NCBI GenBank assembly: GCA_035528035.1
Contig: DATKZI010000037.1
Location: 62,001 to 126,000, forward strand
Direction: 5' to 3'
From: JABLTI01 sp035528035
GTDB lineage: Archaea; Asgardarchaeota; Heimdallarchaeia; JABLTI01
Length of the DNA stretch: 64,000 nt
Shown here in pieces: positions 25,987-36,385 of this stretch (positions are counted from its first letter, which is position 1; every line of letters starts with the position of its first letter). A model generated the notes under the pieces. That model was not told the DNA's origin. It saw only the letters and a program-made list of their open reading frames with translations, and ran no database searches. A program made the position numbers and the translations under genes.

Positions 25987-27369
25987 ATGAATACTACTAA
26001 GGAAGGATCAGCAAAGGATATTCAAAAAGAAATGGAATCGTATTTGGAAATCAACAATGTTGATGAATTATTTGCTGATATACCAGACTCCATTCGCTTG
26101 AAAAAACCTCTAAAAATAGCTGGACCTTTATCAGAAAGAGATCTTTCACTTTATATAGATGAAGTTCTTTCCATGAATAAACCGGTAATTTCTTTTCTCG
26201 GTGGTGGAGCGCAAAATCACTATATCCCTGCACTTGTCCAAGAAGTAATAACAAAACCTGAACTATTAAACGCTTATACTCCTTATCAACCTGAAGTTGC
26301 TCAAGGAATGTTACAAGGGTTATTTGAGTATCAAAGTTTGATTAGTGAAATCACAGGAATGAATGTGACAAATGCAAGTATGTATGATTGGGCTACTTCT
26401 ATTGCTGAAGCATTATTAATGTCCGTTAGACTTTCCACTAAAAGAAAAAAAGTACTAATTACTTCAAGTATTCATCCAGATAGACTTGCAGTAGTCGAAA
26501 ATTATTTAGCTGGTCCAAAAATCAATTATGAATTAGTTGAATATGATGCTAAAACAGGGGAATTGAATCTTGCTGATCTAAAAGAAAAACTAACTGAAGA
26601 AATAGCAGCATTTTATTTTGAGAATCCTAATAGTTATGGTGTAATAGAAAGCCAAGCTGAAGATATAACTAAATTAGTCCATGCTGTAAATGCTTTTGTA
26701 ATTGTAGGAGTTGATCCTATTTCACTTGGCATACTTAAAGCACCGGCAGATTATGGTGCTGATATAGTCGTAGGTGAAGGACAAGGTTTAGGAAATAGCT
26801 TATCATTTGGTGGCCCTCATTTTGGGTTCTTTTCAATTAAATATGATAAAAAGATTATTCGACAAATGCCTGGAAGGTTAGTAGGTTTAACAAAAACATA
26901 TGATGGAAACCAAAGAGCATTTGTTCTAACCTTATCCACTCGAGAACAACACATTCGAAGACAAGATGCTACAAGCAATATTTGTTCTAATCAATCAATA
27001 CTTGCATATGGTGCTGGTGTTTATCTATCTCTACTCGGACCGGATGGTTTGAAGAAGACAGCTGAATATTGTTTACAAGCAGCTCATTATTTAGCTACAG
27101 AAATTAACAATTTAAAGCATTTTGAGGCGCCTATTTTTTCCGGAGCTCATTATAATGAATTTGTTGTTAGAGTAACAAAAGGAACAATGGCTGAAGTTGA
27201 GAATAAATTAATCCAACAGGGATTAGTAGGTGGGTATACACTTGAGAAGTGCCATCCTGAATTGGGTGAAGTAGCAATCTTTTGTGTAACAGAAATGCAT
27301 ACCATGAATTCCATTAACAAATTACTTACTGTTCTAATAGAAATGGACAAAGAGCTTGGAGGAAGATAA
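25987..27369 (+). CDS. gcvPA: Glycine dehydrogenase (decarboxylating) subunit 1
   Basis: This is the N-terminal half of the split PLP-dependent P protein, 460 aa. It matches the family by FLGGGAQNHYIPALV, TPYQPEVAQGMLQGLFEYQ, and GEGQGLGNSLSFGGPHFGFFS. The split form works as a complex with subunit 2 encoded directly downstream. Its stop lies 1 bp before the GTG start of gcvPB, whose ribosome-binding site GGAGGA is inside this gene's 3' end, so the two are translationally coupled. Confidence 0.95.
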   Translation: MNTTKEGSAKDIQKEMESYLEINNVDELFADIPDSIRLKKPLKIAGPLSERDLSLYIDEVLSMNKPVISFLGGGAQNHYIPALVQEVITKPELLNAYTPYQPEVAQGMLQGLFEYQSLISEITGMNVTNASMYDWATSIAEALLMSVRLSTKRKKVLITSSIHPDRLAVVENYLAGPKINYELVEYDAKTGELNLADLKEKLTEEIAAFYFENPNSYGVIESQAEDITKLVHAVNAFVIVGVDPISLGILKAPADYGADIVVGEGQGLGNSLSFGGPHFGFFSIKYDKKIIRQMPGRLVGLTKTYDGNQRAFVLTLSTREQHIRRQDATSNICSNQSILAYGAGVYLSLLGPDGLKKTAEYCLQAAHYLATEINNLKHFEAPIFSGAHYNEFVVRVTKGTMAEVENKLIQQGLVGGYTLEKCHPELGEVAIFCVTEMHTMNSINKLLTVLIEMDKELGGR

Positions 27370-27370
27370 A

Positions 27371-28912
27371 GTGACAGACAAAAAACCATATAATCAAGCT
27401 TACTATCCTGAACCTTTAGTTTTTGAATTAGAAGAAACAAAATATCACAAATATTCTGCTCCTCAATTACCAGAAGAAATAGCAAAGAAAGTAAAAGACC
27501 CACAAAAGTTAATACCAAAAACTATGATTCGAACAGAACCTCCAAATCTTCCGAAATTAGCTGAATTCCAATTAGCACGACATTACTTACATTTAGCTCA
27601 AATGAATTTCTCGGTTGACACTGGTTTTTATCCACTTGGAAGTTGCACGATGAAATATAATCCTAAAATAAACGATTTCATAACAATGGATCGTCGTGTA
27701 ACAATGATTCATCCATTCCAACCTGCCAGAACAGTTCAAGGAAACATCCGTATTCTTTACGAAATTGAGCAAATGCTTAATGAAGTAGCAGGAATGGAAA
27801 GAACTACACTACAACCATCAGCGGGAGCTCATGGTGAACTTACTGGGATTATGATTATTCGTGCATACCACTACGATCATGGTGAAGGTGAACAAAGAAC
27901 TGAAGTTATTGTACCTGATAGTTCACATGGAACAAATCCTGCAACTGTTGCAATGGCTGGATATAAGACCATAGTAATTAAATCAAAACCAAATGGTTTA
28001 GTAGATTTAGAAGCATTAAAAGCAGTAATTTCTGAAAAGACCGCTGCATTGATGTTAACTAATCCAAATACTTTAGGTCTATTTGAACAAGAAATATGTG
28101 AAATCGCAAAAATTGTTCACGAAGTAGGTGGATTGTTATATTACGATGGAGCCAATTTTAATGCTATAATGGGTAAATGTCGACCAGGTGATATGGGATT
28201 TGATGCGATTCATTTCAATCTACATAAAACATTTGCTACCCCACATGGAGGTGGTGGTCCGGGTGCAGGACCTGTGGGAGTTGTCAAAAAATTAGTTCCA
28301 TATTTACCAAAACCAATGCCCGAATATGATAAAGCTTCTGGACAATATTACTTGAATTTCGATATGCCAAAGTCTATGGGTAAAATCAAAGGATTCTGGG
28401 GTAATTTTGGTGTGATATTGCGTGCCTATGCTTATATACTATCATTAGGACCTAATGGCTTAAAAGAAGCATCAGAACAAGCAGTGCTTAACTCAAATTA
28501 TCTGAAGAAGAAACTAATGAAATTGGGTGGTTGGACTTTACCCTTTTCTCCTAATACACCAAGAAAACATGAATTTGTTCTTGAAGGTGAAACACTAAAA
28601 GAAGAAACAGGTGTAAGTACAATGGATGTAGCAAAACGATTGCTTGATTTGGGCTACCACGCACCAACAGTTTATTTCCCATTAATTGTTCATGAAGCGC
28701 TAATGATAGAACCAACTGAAACAGAAAGTAAGAATACTTTAGATACTTTTGCTGAAACGATGGAACAAATCTTACGCGAATGTCGAGAAGATCCTGAAAT
28801 ACTTCACAATGCTCCACAACATACTGCAGTAACTCGAGTTGATGAAGTTACAGCAGCTAAAGAACCAATATTATCATGGCAAATGTATAAGGAAAGGTTA
28901 TCTCAAGAATAA
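27371..28912 (+). CDS. gcvPB: Glycine dehydrogenase (decarboxylating) subunit 2
   Basis: The C-terminal, PLP-binding half of the P protein. The Schiff-base Lys is in HFNLHKTFATPHGGGGPG, the conserved SSHGTNPA and LTNPNTLGLFE motifs are present, and GSCTMKYNP lies near the N-terminus. The frame is open from a TTG at 27356, but the GTG at 27371 has GGAGGA 10 bp upstream and is the natural start, giving about 513 aa. GcvT and dihydrolipoamide dehydrogenase are not in the window. Confidence 0.95.
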   Translation: MTDKKPYNQAYYPEPLVFELEETKYHKYSAPQLPEEIAKKVKDPQKLIPKTMIRTEPPNLPKLAEFQLARHYLHLAQMNFSVDTGFYPLGSCTMKYNPKINDFITMDRRVTMIHPFQPARTVQGNIRILYEIEQMLNEVAGMERTTLQPSAGAHGELTGIMIIRAYHYDHGEGEQRTEVIVPDSSHGTNPATVAMAGYKTIVIKSKPNGLVDLEALKAVISEKTAALMLTNPNTLGLFEQEICEIAKIVHEVGGLLYYDGANFNAIMGKCRPGDMGFDAIHFNLHKTFATPHGGGGPGAGPVGVVKKLVPYLPKPMPEYDKASGQYYLNFDMPKSMGKIKGFWGNFGVILRAYAYILSLGPNGLKEASEQAVLNSNYLKKKLMKLGGWTLPFSPNTPRKHEFVLEGETLKEETGVSTMDVAKRLLDLGYHAPTVYFPLIVHEALMIEPTETESKNTLDTFAETMEQILRECREDPEILHNAPQHTAVTRVDEVTAAKEPILSWQMYKERLSQE

Positions 28913-28930
28913 CCCTCATCCTTCTTTTTT

Positions 28931-30109
28931 TTATTCCTCAATTCTCATAAGAATATCTTCGTGATAGCTAGTTATAACACGAATAAATCCTATTAATTCT
29001 TTATCTAATTTTAAATCGCCTGTATCAACTCTAAGTTTTTCAGTCTTTTCAAGTTTAGAAACAGTTGCAATAAGGATGATATTTTTTGTTCCTATCTTAC
29101 GTATAACTATTGGTGAAAATTGCTGATTTCCTCGACCAAAAATGAATCCTTGATTACCAATTACAGTTACTATTATTTTCGCTTTAGTGTATTTATCAAG
29201 TAAATCTAATATTCTTGATTCGTTTAAATCCATTGCAATGATTTGTCGATTATAGATAGCATCAACCCCAAGAAGGGTTTTATCTAGTTTCATATAATCA
29301 GCAACTGCTTTACAAGTAGACCCGGAACCAAGTAAATATAGCGTTTCTCGATTCATATCTTCAGAAATCCTTTGAGCAATATACATTTGATCATGCTTTT
29401 CATCAAAGGTTGAGGGAGAAGCTATTTTGCCTCCTTGAAAAGCTGCTTTTAGGTAGGGAATAATTACCATGCCTTTTAATTCTGCACTTAATCTACCAGC
29501 ACGAAAAGCTTCCTCATCTATATCCATTACTTCAGAATGTGTAAGATTTAATTGCCCTTCATTGAATTGTTTAAAAATCATTCCAGCAATTTCTGGGTTT
29601 AAAGCAAAACAAGCACTGTGCATTTTCACTCCACTAGGAACAGCTAAAAGAGGTATTTTATCCTGTATAGCTTCATACATATCACAAGCGGTACCATCCC
29701 CTCCCACAAATACTATTAATTTCACCCCTCTTTCTAACATCTCTTTTGCAGCTTTTTTTGTATCTTCTCTAGTTGGTCTATTCTCGGTAAAATTACTTAG
29801 AACCTCATAATCGAAACCCATCTCTTGTAAAATATTCTCACCCATTTCATCTTTATAACAAAGAAATTTGATTTCATTTTTTTTATCACTAATAGTTGTT
29901 AAAAAGCGTCGAGCTCTTTCATTTGAGATTTGTTTACCTTCCCCATTTTCAATTTTAATCCAAATCTGATCAGCATCATCACTCCCTTTGAGACCTATAC
30001 GACCTCCCACACCTGCAATTGGATTTATTATTAAACCATAAAGTAATTTCTCAGAGTTTTTCATTTGTCCCGTAATTTTCATTTGAGTTGCTGTCATCAG
30101 TGTTTCCAA
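28931..30109 (-). CDS. ATP-NAD/AcoX kinase-family protein (COG3199-like)
   Basis: A 392 aa protein with the NAD-kinase/diacylglycerol-kinase fold. The kinase signature GGDGT is present in VFVGGDGTACD, and the conserved INPIAGVGGRIGLKGSD segment starts the domain. COG3199 members are predicted NAD(+) or polyphosphate-dependent kinases, some longer than bacterial NadK as here. The annotated start METLMTATQM may be too long; Met16 (MKNSEKLLYGLIINP) fits the family better. It is convergent with gcvPB, 18 bp apart. Confidence 0.8.
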   Translation of the reverse strand: METLMTATQMKITGQMKNSEKLLYGLIINPIAGVGGRIGLKGSDDADQIWIKIENGEGKQISNERARRFLTTISDKKNEIKFLCYKDEMGENILQEMGFDYEVLSNFTENRPTREDTKKAAKEMLERGVKLIVFVGGDGTACDMYEAIQDKIPLLAVPSGVKMHSACFALNPEIAGMIFKQFNEGQLNLTHSEVMDIDEEAFRAGRLSAELKGMVIIPYLKAAFQGGKIASPSTFDEKHDQMYIAQRISEDMNRETLYLLGSGSTCKAVADYMKLDKTLLGVDAIYNRQIIAMDLNESRILDLLDKYTKAKIIVTVIGNQGFIFGRGNQQFSPIVIRKIGTKNIILIATVSKLEKTEKLRVDTGDLKLDKELIGFIRVITSYHEDILMRIEE

Positions 30110-30281
30110 ACCAATTATTTTTTGTTTGTTTTTTTATTAAAAAATAAATCCCTAAATTGTAAATTTATTGTTTCATAAAATAATGTTATTTGTAAAAAAT
30201 CTATTGTAAGAATGAATCAATCATTCTTTATATTTTATTTTAATAACAAAAAAACTAATATCTTTACAATAACCTATCATT

Positions 30282-32354
30282 ATGAAAACAGATTTCGTGA
30301 TAGAAATGAATTATCCTGAAACTAAAAGGGAGGAAATTAGTGAAGTACTCCATGGTATAACTGTGCATGATCCGTACAGATGGCTAGAGAAATTTGATGA
30401 CTCTGAAGTTCAAAATTGGTTGAACAAAGAGCATGAGTATTATCATAAAACTATGAACCAGATACCTAATTATAAAAAGTCAAAGAATCGAATCAAAGAA
30501 TTTCTATCTTTAGGATTTATAGGGGTGCCCGAAAAGAAAGACAATCTAATTTTCTATCAAAAACAAAAAACTGAAAATCAGCCAATTTTGTATGTGCAAG
30601 ATGAACTCACAAAGGTAACAAAAGAATTAGTAAATCCAAATAAATTGGCAAAAGAAAACCCTGTAGCATTAGATTGGTTTTATATATCACCTAAAGCAAA
30701 ATACCTAGTTTATGGTTTATCAGAAAGTGGTGATGAGTGGAGTCTTTTACACATAAAAGATATCAAAACAGGAGAAATTTTAACAGATAAAATTCCGAGA
30801 ACAAGATACTGCAGTCTAGCTTGGTTAGATGATGAGAGTGGTTTTTATTATACTCGATATGTATTACCAGGAACCGTTCCTGAAGGACAAGAAAATTACA
30901 TCAAACATATATACTATCATAAAATAGGTACTGATTGGAAAGAAGATTCAATTATTTTTGGCGAAGGAAAGGATCCAACTTTTCACTATTCAGTTAATAT
31001 TTCTGATGATCAAAGATATCTTATAATTAACATAATGAAATATACGAAGAACGATCTCTACCTTCTTGATCTTCAGGAAAACAATAAACTAATAGAAATA
31101 ACAGCTAATGAGGATTATTTATTCAATGCTTTAATAAAAGATGGATTTTTATGGATTTTAACTAATAAAAATCATCCAAGATGGATTGTTTATAAAACTG
31201 AAGTGGACAAACCTTCATTTGAAAATTGGGAAGAAGTAATTAAAGAATCAAATGACATTATTAGCCAAGTATTGATTGCTAAAGAAAAAATTTTCATTAA
31301 AATTATGAGAAATGCTTCCGACCATATAATTGTTTTTACTAAAGATGGAGAAAAAATCAAGGAATTAGATTTACTTCTATATAGTACTATAACTGAAATG
31401 GATACAGCTGCAAGAATAAATGTAGTAAAAGAAAATGAATTCTTTATTGGTTTGAGATCATTCCTAGAACCCAATATAATTTATAGATATGAAATAAATA
31501 ATGATAAATTAACAATTTTTGAAAAGATTAAATCCCCTATCAAACCAGAGAATTTTGAAATCAAACAAGTTTGGTATGAATCAAAAGATGGTACAAAAGT
31601 ATCATTATTTTTAGCTCATAAAAAAGGATTAAAATTGGATGGAAATAATCCTACATTGCTTTGTGGATATGGTGGATTTAATATATCAGTGAAACCACCT
31701 TATCTCAAAAATTCCCGATTTTTCTGGTTAGAAAATGGTGGAGTAATAGCTATTGCTAACTTGAGGGGTGGGTCAGAATATGGTGAAAATTGGCATCAAG
31801 ATGGGATGCTCGGAAAGAAGCAGAATGTTTATGATGATTTTATCTATGCGGGAAAATGGTTGATAGAAAACAAATATGCTTCAAACAAAACCCTTAGTAT
31901 CTATGGTAGAAGCAATGGTGGTTTACTAACAGGAGCAGCAGTTACACAAGCTCCAGAAATGTTTGGAGCAGTATATATTGGGGTACCATTATTAGATATG
32001 ATACGATATCATCTTTTCAAGATAGCACGATACTGGATTCCCGAATATGGTTCATCTGAAAATCCCGAACAAATCGGGTTTATCTATAACTATTCACCAT
32101 ATCATAATGTAAAGAAAGGGATTAAATATCCACCAACTATCTTGGTTACAGCTGCATCTGATTCGCGAGTAGATGCAAATCATGCAATGAAAATGACTGC
32201 TCAAATGCAATGGGCTAACGAATCAAAAGAACCAATAATACTTTTTGTAGAAAGGAAAGCAGGTCATGGTGTAGGGAAACCATTAGACCAACTAGTGGAA
32301 ACAGAAACTGATCTTTACACTTTTCTAGGCTGGAAAACAGGTTTAAAGATGTAG
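30282..32354 (+). CDS. Prolyl oligopeptidase (S9A family)
   Basis: This cytosolic serine peptidase cuts peptides up to about 30 residues after proline. The 690 aa protein has an N-terminal YPETKREEISEVLHG motif, a seven-bladed propeller (about 75-420) and an alpha/beta hydrolase domain. The catalytic triad reads Ser544 (GRSNGGLLTG), Asp627 (SDSRVD) and His662 (AGHGVGKP). The oxyanion-side segment GGFNISVKP is conserved. There is no signal peptide. The macrodomain gene starts 42 bp after the stop, beyond a terminator-like hairpin. Confidence 0.93.
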   Translation: MKTDFVIEMNYPETKREEISEVLHGITVHDPYRWLEKFDDSEVQNWLNKEHEYYHKTMNQIPNYKKSKNRIKEFLSLGFIGVPEKKDNLIFYQKQKTENQPILYVQDELTKVTKELVNPNKLAKENPVALDWFYISPKAKYLVYGLSESGDEWSLLHIKDIKTGEILTDKIPRTRYCSLAWLDDESGFYYTRYVLPGTVPEGQENYIKHIYYHKIGTDWKEDSIIFGEGKDPTFHYSVNISDDQRYLIINIMKYTKNDLYLLDLQENNKLIEITANEDYLFNALIKDGFLWILTNKNHPRWIVYKTEVDKPSFENWEEVIKESNDIISQVLIAKEKIFIKIMRNASDHIIVFTKDGEKIKELDLLLYSTITEMDTAARINVVKENEFFIGLRSFLEPNIIYRYEINNDKLTIFEKIKSPIKPENFEIKQVWYESKDGTKVSLFLAHKKGLKLDGNNPTLLCGYGGFNISVKPPYLKNSRFFWLENGGVIAIANLRGGSEYGENWHQDGMLGKKQNVYDDFIYAGKWLIENKYASNKTLSIYGRSNGGLLTGAAVTQAPEMFGAVYIGVPLLDMIRYHLFKIARYWIPEYGSSENPEQIGFIYNYSPYHNVKKGIKYPPTILVTAASDSRVDANHAMKMTAQMQWANESKEPIILFVERKAGHGVGKPLDQLVETETDLYTFLGWKTGLKM

Positions 32355-32370
32355 AACATCTTTCCTTTTT
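32345..32370 (+). terminator. Hairpin over the prolyl oligopeptidase stop
   Basis: AAAGATG and CATCTTT pair around TAGAA, followed by CCTTTTT. The TAG stop is in the loop. The next gene is on the same strand 27 bp on, so this may only partly stop transcription. Confidence 0.55.
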
Positions 32371-32396
32371 CCATTAAAACCCCATGAGGTAGAAAA

Positions 32397-32891
32397 ATGA
32401 TAATAGAGATAGTGAAAGGAGACATAACAGAAATTACTGTGGATGCAATCGTTAATGCTGCAAACAATGAACTTTGGATGGGTGCAGGAGTAGCTGGCGC
32501 GATTAAAAGAAAAGGTGGTAAAATAATAGAAGAGGAAGCATTAGTAAAAGGTCCAATACAACATGGTGGAGCAGTGGAAACAACAGCGGGAGAATTAAAA
32601 GCTAAATATGTTATTCATGCAGCAGCTATGAGAAGTGATGGGTATATTGATGAAAATTCATTGAAGTCAAGTGTTTTTAATAGCTTAAAACTAGCTGATG
32701 AATTAAAATTAAGAACAATTGCCTTTCCTGCTTTGGGAACTGGTGTTGCAGGATATCCTGCTAAATTATGTGCTAAACAGATGATCGATACAATAAAGAA
32801 TTTTCAACCTAAGATGCTTGAAAAAGTTGTACTAGTTTTATTTAGTGATGAAATATATCAAATTTTCAAAATTAAATTAGAACAGAAGTAA
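32397..32891 (+). CDS. Macrodomain ADP-ribose-binding protein
   Basis: Macrodomains bind ADP-ribose and its derivatives, and MacroD-type members hydrolyse O-acetyl-ADP-ribose or remove mono-ADP-ribose from proteins. The 164 aa protein is a single domain with VKGDITEITVDAIVNAANN at the N-terminus, GAGVAGAIKRKGG (from about 29) forming the diphosphate loop, and FPALGTGVAGYP as the second binding loop. It is followed by a bidirectional terminator. No ADP-ribosyltransferase is nearby. Confidence 0.9.
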   Translation: MIIEIVKGDITEITVDAIVNAANNELWMGAGVAGAIKRKGGKIIEEEALVKGPIQHGGAVETTAGELKAKYVIHAAAMRSDGYIDENSLKSSVFNSLKLADELKLRTIAFPALGTGVAGYPAKLCAKQMIDTIKNFQPKMLEKVVLVLFSDEIYQIFKIKLEQK

Positions 32892-32906
32892 AACAGAAAG
32901 AAAAAA

Positions 32907-32923
32907 GAGGATATATTATCCTC
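32907..32923 (-). terminator. Terminator between macrodomain and TSP3 genes
   Basis: GAGGATA and TATCCTC pair around TAT. On the minus strand TTTTTTC follows directly; on the plus strand the run after it is weaker. It starts 7 bp past the minus-strand stop. Confidence 0.6.
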
Positions 32924-32930
32924 ATTAAAT

Positions 32931-35609
32931 TTAGGATTCGTCATCTTTTGAACTAGATGAATCATCTTCTTCTTCTTGTTTCTTATTATTTTCTTCAAGG
33001 GCTTTCCGTGCTTGAAGTTTTATTTCTTCTCGTTTAGCATCTTCTTCAACAATTTCCATTTCACGATTTACAAGAATTTCTAATATTTGATCTGAGTACT
33101 TGCCACATTGATCGATTATTCGTTCAGCATCTAAAGTATCTGTATAAAATGCTTCTTCATTTCCTTTGATTATCGGTAAAACGGTAGCTGTCCATATTGC
33201 TTTAGCTTCTCCATAAAGTGATTGAGAATCTGCTGCAAATTCAGTAAGACCTTCTCGAGATGCAGTATTAATAGTATATTGAGTCATCTTATTTTTTAAA
33301 ATATCATATAGTTGTTGTCGATAATTCTCTAATGCAGTAATAGCATTTTTCAAGGCATCTCTTTTCTTTTCCAATTGATCTGGTTTTTCAGGTTCTGGCT
33401 TTTCTGGGATTTTTTCATCAACCTTATCTGATCCTCCTTTTTCACCTAGAACCATCTTTTTTGTTTCGATTAGATCTGATTGTTGAATCGTTTGCTTTTT
33501 CTTTATGATTGCATCTATATTATATCGTTCGTCTTTAAGAGAGCTACTTTTACTGGATTTGGTTTTATCAACTAACTCTATTTCAGTGCGTTCGAGCTCC
33601 TTGCGTTTGTTAGGATCTTCTGGTCGGAAACCTCTCACGATTAAAAGAGTGATAAGTAGAAAGAATAAAACTGTTCCAAAACCACTTAACAAACCTATTA
33701 TTAAATTCCTATAGTCTTTCGGTACTACTGTAACTGGGAAATCTAAAGCATCAAGAGGGTTAGTGCCATGATAATACTCATAACCATCAGAAAAATTATC
33801 GCCATCAGTATCCCAGTCTGAAGCATTTGTAAGAATTCTGGATTCTTCTTCAGTAGTTAATAAATCATTGTCTATATCATCTGTAATATTATCTTTAGTA
33901 AGAGGATCAAGAACACTATATATTTCGTATCCATCTGAAAGTGTGTCTTGGTCGCTATCAATACTTAGGGGATTGGTATGATAATCATTTACCTCTTGTC
34001 CATCAGTTAAAGAATCATGATCAGTATCTGCTATATAGGGATTGGTTCCAGCATTAAACTCTTGCAAATTAGACAATCCATCTGAATCCAAATCATAGCT
34101 GGCATCAATAGCATTATTAGGATTGAGCCCATAAAAAATTTCAAAATTGTCAGGCATCAAATCAGAATCGCTATCAGATGAAATCGGATTTGTTTCATAA
34201 ATTAGTATTTCATCAGAATCAGTTAGTGTATCACCATCTGTATCTTGATTGTAGGGATTAGTAAAATAGGTATTTATTTCATCAAAATCTGATAAACCAT
34301 CTTGGTCAGAATCAATTATTTCGTATCCCAAATATACCTCTTTTTTATCATCAAAATATTGAGTATAAGAAATATATATTGTACCATAATTATCAGCAGC
34401 AATTGCAGGATCAAAAGCATCCACCAAACCTGAGCTTACAAGCTGTGAGTTTTCCCAGCTAGTGGAGCTGCTAAATCTTTGTCGTAAATAGATATTTGTT
34501 TTTCCAGCAGAAAATCGCTCAAAAACTAAGAAAGTATTACCAAAGGTATCTGAAATAATATCATAATCACCATTTGGTGCAAGATAAGTGCTTATAGTAG
34601 ATGGTGATGACCAACCACTTTCAATAGATTTAGCAATTGCTTTTGAATAATAGAGATTGGTTGAAGTTCCATCATCTTTGAAAATTAAATGAAGATTTTT
34701 AGATTCTCTTTCATAGGTAATTCTAGGATTAATTGGATTATATGCAACAGTGGTTATTTTTTCCTCTGCAATCCAAGAATTTCCACTTTCTTTATAGGAA
34801 TAATATAACTCATAATCGTTTGTACGGTTATCAGTCCAGATTAGGTGTAAAGTACTATTTTCATCAATAGTTAAAGCAGGTGGAGAATTTCCTACAGCTG
34901 ATGCACCGTTGGTAATTCTAGTAAATGGTGTATCCCAAGAACCAACATTTGGATCAAAGAAGCTATAATATAAGTCACCATTTGGGTTATCTGATTTATC
35001 TATATGAACGAGATGAACTATACCATTTTTGTCTGTTATACAAACAGGACCAGTGCTATTTCCACTATTTAATAATAAACTAGATTTAGGTTGAATGGTA
35101 TTTTCATTAAGAAAAGTCACTTCACTCAATTCATAATTATCTGTTAAATATTCCTCAAAAACAAAATGAATAGTTTCATCATCATCTGGTGCAGCAGAAT
35201 AACCTCTAAGGACTGTACCATCAATTGCTTCCACTTGTAGAATGTTTGATGACCATGAATTAGTTTTTGAACCATAACTATAATACAAAGTACTTACTGC
35301 ACTTGGGGTATAGGGTTGAAATTGATCTATCCAAGAAAGATAGATATTACCCGTTTCATTATTATATACTAAATTGGTTTGAGTTGAATTCCATCCTGTT
35401 GAAGAAACTCTCTCGAGAGATTCAAACTCAAATACTTGAGGTACGAATTTAATATTATTATTAAAATCAGTAAAGCTGCACGTTTGATAAGTTGAAGAAT
35501 TACTATTAAGTATAGGAATAATTGAGAAAATAATTAGAATAAAAATTAATCCAACAATTCTCTTACTATTAAACTGAGATAGTTTGAAATTACTTATATG
35601 TGTCATCAA
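32931..35609 (-). CDS. Cell-surface protein with propeller-like domain, TSP3 repeats and a cytoplasmic helical domain
   Basis: An 892 aa membrane-anchored protein. A signal or anchor helix (about 19-36) is followed by a beta-propeller-like part (about 50-430) with repeated Asp-box-like segments (LHLIWTDNRTND, IYLSWIDQ). Next come thrombospondin type 3-like calcium repeats (about 433-610; DSDQDGLSDFDE, DTDGDTLTDSDE). A transmembrane helix at about 633-658 (LIIGLLSGFGTVLFFLLI) leads to a 230-residue charged, helical cytoplasmic tail. It is likely an adhesin or envelope protein. The long inner tail is unusual and could signal or bind a partner. Confidence 0.75.
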   Translation of the reverse strand: MMTHISNFKLSQFNSKRIVGLIFILIIFSIIPILNSNSSTYQTCSFTDFNNNIKFVPQVFEFESLERVSSTGWNSTQTNLVYNNETGNIYLSWIDQFQPYTPSAVSTLYYSYGSKTNSWSSNILQVEAIDGTVLRGYSAAPDDDETIHFVFEEYLTDNYELSEVTFLNENTIQPKSSLLLNSGNSTGPVCITDKNGIVHLVHIDKSDNPNGDLYYSFFDPNVGSWDTPFTRITNGASAVGNSPPALTIDENSTLHLIWTDNRTNDYELYYSYKESGNSWIAEEKITTVAYNPINPRITYERESKNLHLIFKDDGTSTNLYYSKAIAKSIESGWSSPSTISTYLAPNGDYDIISDTFGNTFLVFERFSAGKTNIYLRQRFSSSTSWENSQLVSSGLVDAFDPAIAADNYGTIYISYTQYFDDKKEVYLGYEIIDSDQDGLSDFDEINTYFTNPYNQDTDGDTLTDSDEILIYETNPISSDSDSDLMPDNFEIFYGLNPNNAIDASYDLDSDGLSNLQEFNAGTNPYIADTDHDSLTDGQEVNDYHTNPLSIDSDQDTLSDGYEIYSVLDPLTKDNITDDIDNDLLTTEEESRILTNASDWDTDGDNFSDGYEYYHGTNPLDALDFPVTVVPKDYRNLIIGLLSGFGTVLFFLLITLLIVRGFRPEDPNKRKELERTEIELVDKTKSSKSSSLKDERYNIDAIIKKKQTIQQSDLIETKKMVLGEKGGSDKVDEKIPEKPEPEKPDQLEKKRDALKNAITALENYRQQLYDILKNKMTQYTINTASREGLTEFAADSQSLYGEAKAIWTATVLPIIKGNEEAFYTDTLDAERIIDQCGKYSDQILEILVNREMEIVEEDAKREEIKLQARKALEENNKKQEEEDDSSSSKDDES

Positions 35610-35837
35610 TCTAAAACATCCTACATATACAATATAATTTGTTTAAGGTAGAAAAAAAGCTTTTTATAGTGAACATTCTTCAAGAACAAAAGTTTTTATC
35701 AATAATTCTAGCTCGATATTAAACGTTATGATGAAACAGCGAAGTTAGGAAAAACTTATTAAAACATTTCCAATCGACAAATCAATAGATTGATTTAAAA
35801 GACAAATTAATTGTGATAGAAGAAAAGGTGCTTCAAA

Positions 35838-36329
35838 ATGGCCGATCAAGAAATTAAATGCCTCATAGAAGGCGGGAAAGCAAGCCCTGCACCACCTTTA
35901 GGTCCAGCTCTAGGCCCGACAGGTGTTAACATTGGTTTGGTTATTCAAAAATTGAACCAAGAAACGTCTGGATTTGCAGGGATGAAAGTTCCAGTAACAA
36001 TTATTATTCATCAAGATAGAACATTTGATCTTAAAGTAGGAATACCAACTACAGCAGGTTTAATCCTAAAGGAAGCAGGTTTAAAAATCGGTGGTAAAGG
36101 TTCAACCGAAGAAGTTCCAGAAGAGCCTTTTGTCGGAAATATTACCATGGATCAAATATTAAAGATTGCAGATATAAAGCGATCAGGAAGTTTTGCTTCT
36201 TCAACTAAAACCCTTGTAAAAGAGATTTTAGGAACAATGCTAAGTTGTAAGGTAACCTGTGATGGTAAAAATCCTCGTGATGTTCAAAAAGAAGTCGATA
36301 AAGGTGTCTATGACAGTAAATTCAAGTAA
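35838..36329 (+). CDS. rpl11: Ribosomal protein uL11
   Basis: uL11 builds the GTPase-associated centre of the large subunit with 23S rRNA. This 163 aa archaeal form has the N-terminal IKCLIEGGKASPAPPLGPALG glycine/proline segment, PVTIIIHQDRTF, and a C-terminal RNA-binding domain with the ILGTMLSCKVTCDGKNP end. The usual partners uL1 and uL10 are not adjacent. The gene stands alone, with a hairpin downstream at 36386-36443. Confidence 0.95.
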   Translation: MADQEIKCLIEGGKASPAPPLGPALGPTGVNIGLVIQKLNQETSGFAGMKVPVTIIIHQDRTFDLKVGIPTTAGLILKEAGLKIGGKGSTEEVPEEPFVGNITMDQILKIADIKRSGSFASSTKTLVKEILGTMLSCKVTCDGKNPRDVQKEVDKGVYDSKFK

Positions 36330-36385
36330 TTAAAGGATTTACTGACACAACCCAAACTTTTATTTTTCCATTCATTTTTGAAGAA

